From an uncultured Eubacteriales bacterium (GTDB lineage Bacteria > Bacillota > Clostridia > Christensenellales > CAG-138): DNA of 64,000 nt. A program made the translations under genes and the position numbers. Below, piece by piece: positions 60,683-64,000 of the stretch. Under the pieces are notes generated by a model. That model saw nothing but the letters and a program-made list of their open reading frames with translations. It was not told where the DNA came from and searched no databases. The DNA lies in contig UQXE01000003.1 of NCBI GenBank assembly GCA_900544965.1, positions 1-64,000 on the forward strand, in the 5' to 3' direction. How positions within the stretch are numbered: position 1 is the stretch's first letter; each line of letters starts with the position of its first letter.

Positions 60683-61435
60683 ATGGATGCTACAAAAATC
60701 GGAATGTTTATCGCAGCTTTAAGAAGGAGCAGGGGAATGACCCAGCAGGAGGTTGCGCAAAGCCTTGGAATCACGGATAAGACCGTAAGCAAATGGGAAA
60801 CCGGAAACGGCTATCCGGATATCACCATGATTCCTGCGCTTGCCGAACTATTTGGGGTGACGACCGATGAAATACTTCGGGGAGAGCGCATAATAAAGGA
60901 TAAGGACGTCAGGGCAGGCGTGGAACACGAAAAGCAAAAGGCTTACCTGCTCAATTCAGCCGGGTACAGGGTGAATAACCAGATCTTATGCAGTATAGGG
61001 GCCAGCATTGGAGCGGCCGTAACGCTGTTTTTGCTTGGCAGCAGCACGTTTTATGCACCCGTATGCTGCGGGGTATCCATACTCCTGTGCATCGTGAGCG
61101 TTGTAATAGCCCTGACGGCGCTTTCGAAAGCCAGATTTATAAGCAGGGACAGGGAGATATGCAGGGCTGCGCCATCGGCAATGAAGGCTTTTCGTGAAAC
61201 CGTGCTCAAGCGTATGCGCCTTGCATTTGCGGGTATCGCGTATTCCCTGGCGCTAAGCCTGATAATATGGTTCGTTTCAGGAACATCCGGCGGGTTGATC
61301 ACCGCGTTTGAGCTGTACAATCCATTGTTTGGGCTTATTGCGGCCGCGGCCGCAATACTGGCGTTTTGCTTAAGCAAGGGCATCCTCAAGAGGGCGTTAG
61401 ACCATGAAGAGCATATAACGATTCAAAAGCCTTGA
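60683..61435 (+). CDS. XRE-family regulator with membrane segments
   Basis: A 250-residue protein: Cro/C1-type helix-turn-helix at about residues 5-60 (LRRSRGMTQQEVAQSLGIT, then DKTVSKWETGNGYPDITM), then a linker and about four hydrophobic spans (residues 95-145, 177-195 and 218-237). Such membrane-tethered HTH proteins occur in clostridia near stress or antimicrobial-response genes; no partner is evident here, since flanking genes are DUF255 and the convergent lysS. Ends at a strong bidirectional terminator. Confidence 0.85.
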   Translation: MDATKIGMFIAALRRSRGMTQQEVAQSLGITDKTVSKWETGNGYPDITMIPALAELFGVTTDEILRGERIIKDKDVRAGVEHEKQKAYLLNSAGYRVNNQILCSIGASIGAAVTLFLLGSSTFYAPVCCGVSILLCIVSVVIALTALSKARFISRDREICRAAPSAMKAFRETVLKRMRLAFAGIAYSLALSLIIWFVSGTSGGLITAFELYNPLFGLIAAAAAILAFCLSKGILKRALDHEEHITIQKP

Positions 61436-61473
61436 AAATATAAGACGCTTTATACCATTGCCAATAAAAAAGC

Positions 61474-61511
61474 GGGCTGCGCATAGGTGTGATGTCACCT
61501 TTGCGCAGCCC
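61474..61511. terminator. Bidirectional terminator between XRE-membrane gene and lysS
   Basis: A ten-base GC stem, GGGCTGCGCA pairing with TGCGCAGCCC, with an inner AGGTG/CACCT stem. Plus-strand tail is TTTTATTAG, minus-strand tail (after GC) TTTTTTATTGG. Confidence 0.85.
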
Positions 61512-61586
61512 TTTTATTAGGGCGGCTTCCATTGGTTTTGATATAAATAATGAACTGAAAACCCGCCCGCCGTTAAAGCTCGCAAA

Positions 61587-63080
61587 TCAGTTGGGCCGCA
61601 TCGTGGGGAAAAGCAGGACGTCCCTTATTGTTGAAGCGCCCGTCAGAAGCATCACAAGGCGATCCATGCCAATGCCTATCCCGCCGGTGGGCGGCATTCC
61701 GTATTCAAGCGAGAGGCAGAAATCCTCGTCGATCATCATCGCCTCATCATCGCCCTTGGCGCGCTCCATTGCCTGATGCATAAACCGCTGGCGCTGGTCA
61801 ATGGGATCGTTAAGCTCTGAAAACGCGTTTGCGTATTCGCTGCCGCATATGAACAGCTCAAATCGCTCCGTGATTCCGGATGTCCCTGGCTTGCGTTTGG
61901 CAAGCGGCGATATCTCAACGGGGTAGTCTATTATAAATGTTGGGGATATAAGCTTATCCTCGACAAACTGGTCGAACGCCGCGGCAAGAAGCCTGCCCTT
62001 GACGGGGGATACGCCCTCCATGTTTAACCTTATGCTCTTTGCAAGCCCAACTGCTTCGCTATCGTCCCCGCAGGCGCAAAAGTCAGCTCCAGTGTATCGC
62101 TTTACCGCATCGTTCATGCTAAGCCTTTCAAACGCCGGCTCCAGATCGATTTCATGTCCGCAGTAATTCAGCCTGCAGGAGCCTAGAACCTTTTTCGCCA
62201 GGTGCCTGATAAGCCCCTCGGCCAGCTCCATCATGCCGTTATAGTCGGTATACGCCTGGTACAGCTCAAGCATGGTGAATTCGGGATTATGTGTGGCGTC
62301 CATTCCTTCGTTGCGGAAGTTTCGCCCTATCTCGTATACCCGCTCCATACCACCGACTATAAGCATCTTAAGCCGCAGCTCCAGGGCGATCCTGAGATAC
62401 ATGTCTATATCCAGGGAGTTATGATGCGTAATGAACGGCCTGGCCGACGCGCCGCTCGCCGTGGTGTTCAACACGGGGGTCTCGACCTCCAAAAAACCCC
62501 TTTCATCAAGATAACGCCGTGTTTCACTAAGGATCATGCTCCGCTTTACAAACGTATCGCGCACCTCGGGGTTAACTATAAGATCCAGATACCTCTGGCG
62601 CGACCTCAGCTCAGGATCCTTGAGGCCGTGAAACTTCTCCGGAAGCGGGCGCAGCGATTTGCACATAAGCGTAACCGATTCGGCGTTTATCGAAACCTCG
62701 CCTGTGCGGGTTTTAAACACCGTACCCTCAACTCCGGCTATATCGCCTATATCATATGTCTTAAACCGGGCGTACTCGTCCTCGCCTACGGCGTCGCGGC
62801 GAACATACGCCTGAATGGTTCCGCTCTTATCGAGTATATGGATAAAGGCCGCCTTTCCCATAATCCGTTTTGACATTATGCGTCCCGCCACGCTTACTAC
62901 GGAGTTCTCAAGCGCGTCGAAACCATCAATTATGTCGCGGCTGTGGTGGCTTATTCCATAGCTCATAATTTCAAAGGGATCCCTTCCCTCGGCCCGCAGC
63001 GTTTGGAGCTTATCGCGCCTTACTTTAAGCAGCTCGGAAAGCTCCTCATTGGTTATGCCGTTGCTTCTGTTATCCTCCAT
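61587..63080 (-). CDS. lysS: Lysyl-tRNA synthetase (class II)
   Basis: A 497-residue class II synthetase. An N-terminal OB fold binds the anticodon; the catalytic domain has motif 1 (RSMILSETRRYLDERGFLEVETP), motif 2 (FRNEGMDATHNPEFTMLELY) and motif 3 (GGIGIGMDRLVMLLTG). It charges tRNA-Lys. The start has AGGAG upstream. It follows greA by 29 bases in the conserved dusB-greA-lysS order. Confidence 0.96.
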   Translation of the reverse strand: MEDNRSNGITNEELSELLKVRRDKLQTLRAEGRDPFEIMSYGISHHSRDIIDGFDALENSVVSVAGRIMSKRIMGKAAFIHILDKSGTIQAYVRRDAVGEDEYARFKTYDIGDIAGVEGTVFKTRTGEVSINAESVTLMCKSLRPLPEKFHGLKDPELRSRQRYLDLIVNPEVRDTFVKRSMILSETRRYLDERGFLEVETPVLNTTASGASARPFITHHNSLDIDMYLRIALELRLKMLIVGGMERVYEIGRNFRNEGMDATHNPEFTMLELYQAYTDYNGMMELAEGLIRHLAKKVLGSCRLNYCGHEIDLEPAFERLSMNDAVKRYTGADFCACGDDSEAVGLAKSIRLNMEGVSPVKGRLLAAAFDQFVEDKLISPTFIIDYPVEISPLAKRKPGTSGITERFELFICGSEYANAFSELNDPIDQRQRFMHQAMERAKGDDEAMMIDEDFCLSLEYGMPPTGGIGIGMDRLVMLLTGASTIRDVLLFPTMRPN

Positions 63081-63109
63081 AATTCTCCTGCTTTCGTTGC
63101 TTTTGAAGT

Positions 63110-63595
63110 CTATCTTCTCTTTTCAGTTTTGCCTATGCTCAATATGCTCAGTGAAATAATACCGCCTGGGGTCTCTACTTCCACGGTTTCTCCAACCGTG
63201 TGCCCAAGGAGGCTCTTTCCTATGGGTGACGCGTCGGATATAAAGCCATTTATAGGGTCCGATTCCATGGTGCCAACGATATGGTACTCAAAATCACGTG
63301 AGAGCTTTTCGTTATGAACGCTTACCGTGGTGCCCACGCTGACGACGTCGGTGGTGACGCTTGCCTCGTCAATTATAACAACGTTCCTTAGTTTGGATTC
63401 AAGCTCAGCTATCTCTATCTCGTTTCTTTCCTGGGCTTCCTTCGCGGCGTCGTATTCGGCGTTTTCGCTCAGGTCGCCATGGGAACGCGCCTCCTGCAGC
63501 TCCTGCGCAATCTCCCTGCGGCGCATGTTTTTAAGAAACTCGAGCCTGGATTCAAGTTGTTTCAGTCCGTCTGGCGTGAGCCTGATCTCTTCCAT
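63110..63595 (-). CDS. greA: Transcription elongation factor GreA
   Basis: A 161-residue protein with the N-terminal coiled coil (residues 3-75; ARSHGDLSENAEYDAAKEAQ at about 35 includes the acidic tip DLSENAEYDAA) and the C-terminal FKBP-like domain ending SILSIGKTEKRR. It rescues backtracked RNA polymerase by stimulating transcript cleavage. AAGGAGG precedes the start. Confidence 0.96.
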   Translation of the reverse strand: MEEIRLTPDGLKQLESRLEFLKNMRRREIAQELQEARSHGDLSENAEYDAAKEAQERNEIEIAELESKLRNVVIIDEASVTTDVVSVGTTVSVHNEKLSRDFEYHIVGTMESDPINGFISDASPIGKSLLGHTVGETVEVETPGGIISLSILSIGKTEKRR

Positions 63596-63782
63596 CTATG
63601 TAATCCTCCTTATGGATGTTATGCTCTGGATAGAATAAATACCGGGGCGCCCAGCGGCATGCCGCCGTGCGTCCTCCGGATGCTTTTTCAAGTAAAGCCA
63701 TTATATGTAACAGCGGCGCCCGTGTCAAGGAAAACGGCGAACATAACGCTGAACGTTTGCGTCCGGATCAGGAATCCGGCAA

Positions 63783-64000
63783 TTACGTCATGGTAACGGT
63801 ATGGCTTAATAGCACCCGTTCAAGCTCCTCAACGCTTGAGCAGGCGTTTACCATCCTCCTCAGCTCGGGCGCGCCGCGCATTCCCCTGATATACCATACC
63901 ATATGCTTTCGCAGCTGTATTATGCTGCGCTCTCCCTTAATGCCCACATGCCGTTTCGCATGCTCTATCGCTACATGTATTCTCTCCTCAGGCGTGGGTG
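63783..64000 (-). CDS. dusB: tRNA-dihydrouridine synthase DusB, C-terminal part (cut by window edge)
   Basis: 72 codons of the 3' end: PTPEERIHVAIEHAKRHVGI, then GERSIIQLRKHMVWYIRGMR, GAPELRRMVNACSSVEELER and a short end. This matches the C-terminal helical domain of DusB, which reduces uridine to dihydrouridine in tRNA. The rest lies beyond base 64000. The gene order dusB-greA-lysS is common in Bacillota. Confidence 0.85.
   Translation of the reverse strand, partial: PTPEERIHVAIEHAKRHVGIKGERSIIQLRKHMVWYIRGMRGAPELRRMVNACSSVEELERVLLSHTVTMT

Overview
The window looks like a chromosomal segment from a spore-forming, strictly anaerobic member of the Clostridia (Bacillota). Several things point there. 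The conserved Gram-positive blocks rpmH-rnpA-yidD-yidC-khpB, gdpP-rplI-dnaB, dusB-greA-lysS and groES-groEL (with a CIRCE operator) are present. There are sporulation and spore genes (a YtxC-like protein, spore photoproduct lyase), a PerR-rubrerythrin oxidative-stress pair, a 2-hydroxyacyl-CoA dehydratase activase system and strong purine-rich Shine-Dalgarno sites. Most genes lie on the minus strand. No rRNA, tRNA, CRISPR array or prophage was seen.

Layout. 0-7 kb: a dispersed 0.19-kb repeat, a two-gene secreted/lipoprotein operon with a recognisable promoter, a coupled XRE/AbrB regulator plus ABC-2 exporter operon, a GNAT acetyltransferase, perR-rubrerythrin with a Per-box-like operator, and maf. 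7-17 kb: ytxC, a GT2 glycosyltransferase, class II aldolase, a DUF1292 protein, an envelope pair (M23 peptidase and polysaccharide deacetylase), a second copy of the repeat, groESL, dCMP deaminase, a geranylgeranyl-reductase-like flavoprotein and a MazG-like pyrophosphatase. 17-22.8 kb: cysS, then a small plus-strand island of secreted proteins (a metalloprotease with a frameshift in its signal peptide, and two lipoproteins). 22.8-31 kb: a two-subunit ABC exporter, addB and thpR. 31-34.4 kb: a five-gene flavin/iron-sulfur amine or imino-acid oxidoreductase operon of the HcnABC/opine oxidase/proline dehydrogenase kind. 34.7-42 kb: glmS, a ZIP metal transporter, and the dehydratase-activase pair.

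42.3-45.6 kb holds the most unusual locus: six tandem genes, each encoding a small secreted protein made only of a signal peptide and two dockerin-type calcium-binding domains (four EF-hand-like loops), with no enzyme module. No cohesin or scaffoldin is visible in the window. The array sits directly downstream of the rpmH-rnpA-yidD-yidC-khpB cluster, where mnmE/mnmG are often found.

46-64 kb: that cluster (without the usual dnaA/oriC neighbour), a DUF368 polyprenyl-phosphate transporter, dnaB, rplI, gdpP, a decayed IS481-like element whose transposase gene carries an internal inversion, a small alarmone synthetase, splB, a DUF255 thioredoxin-fold protein, an XRE-membrane protein, lysS, greA and the 3' end of dusB, which is cut by the window edge.
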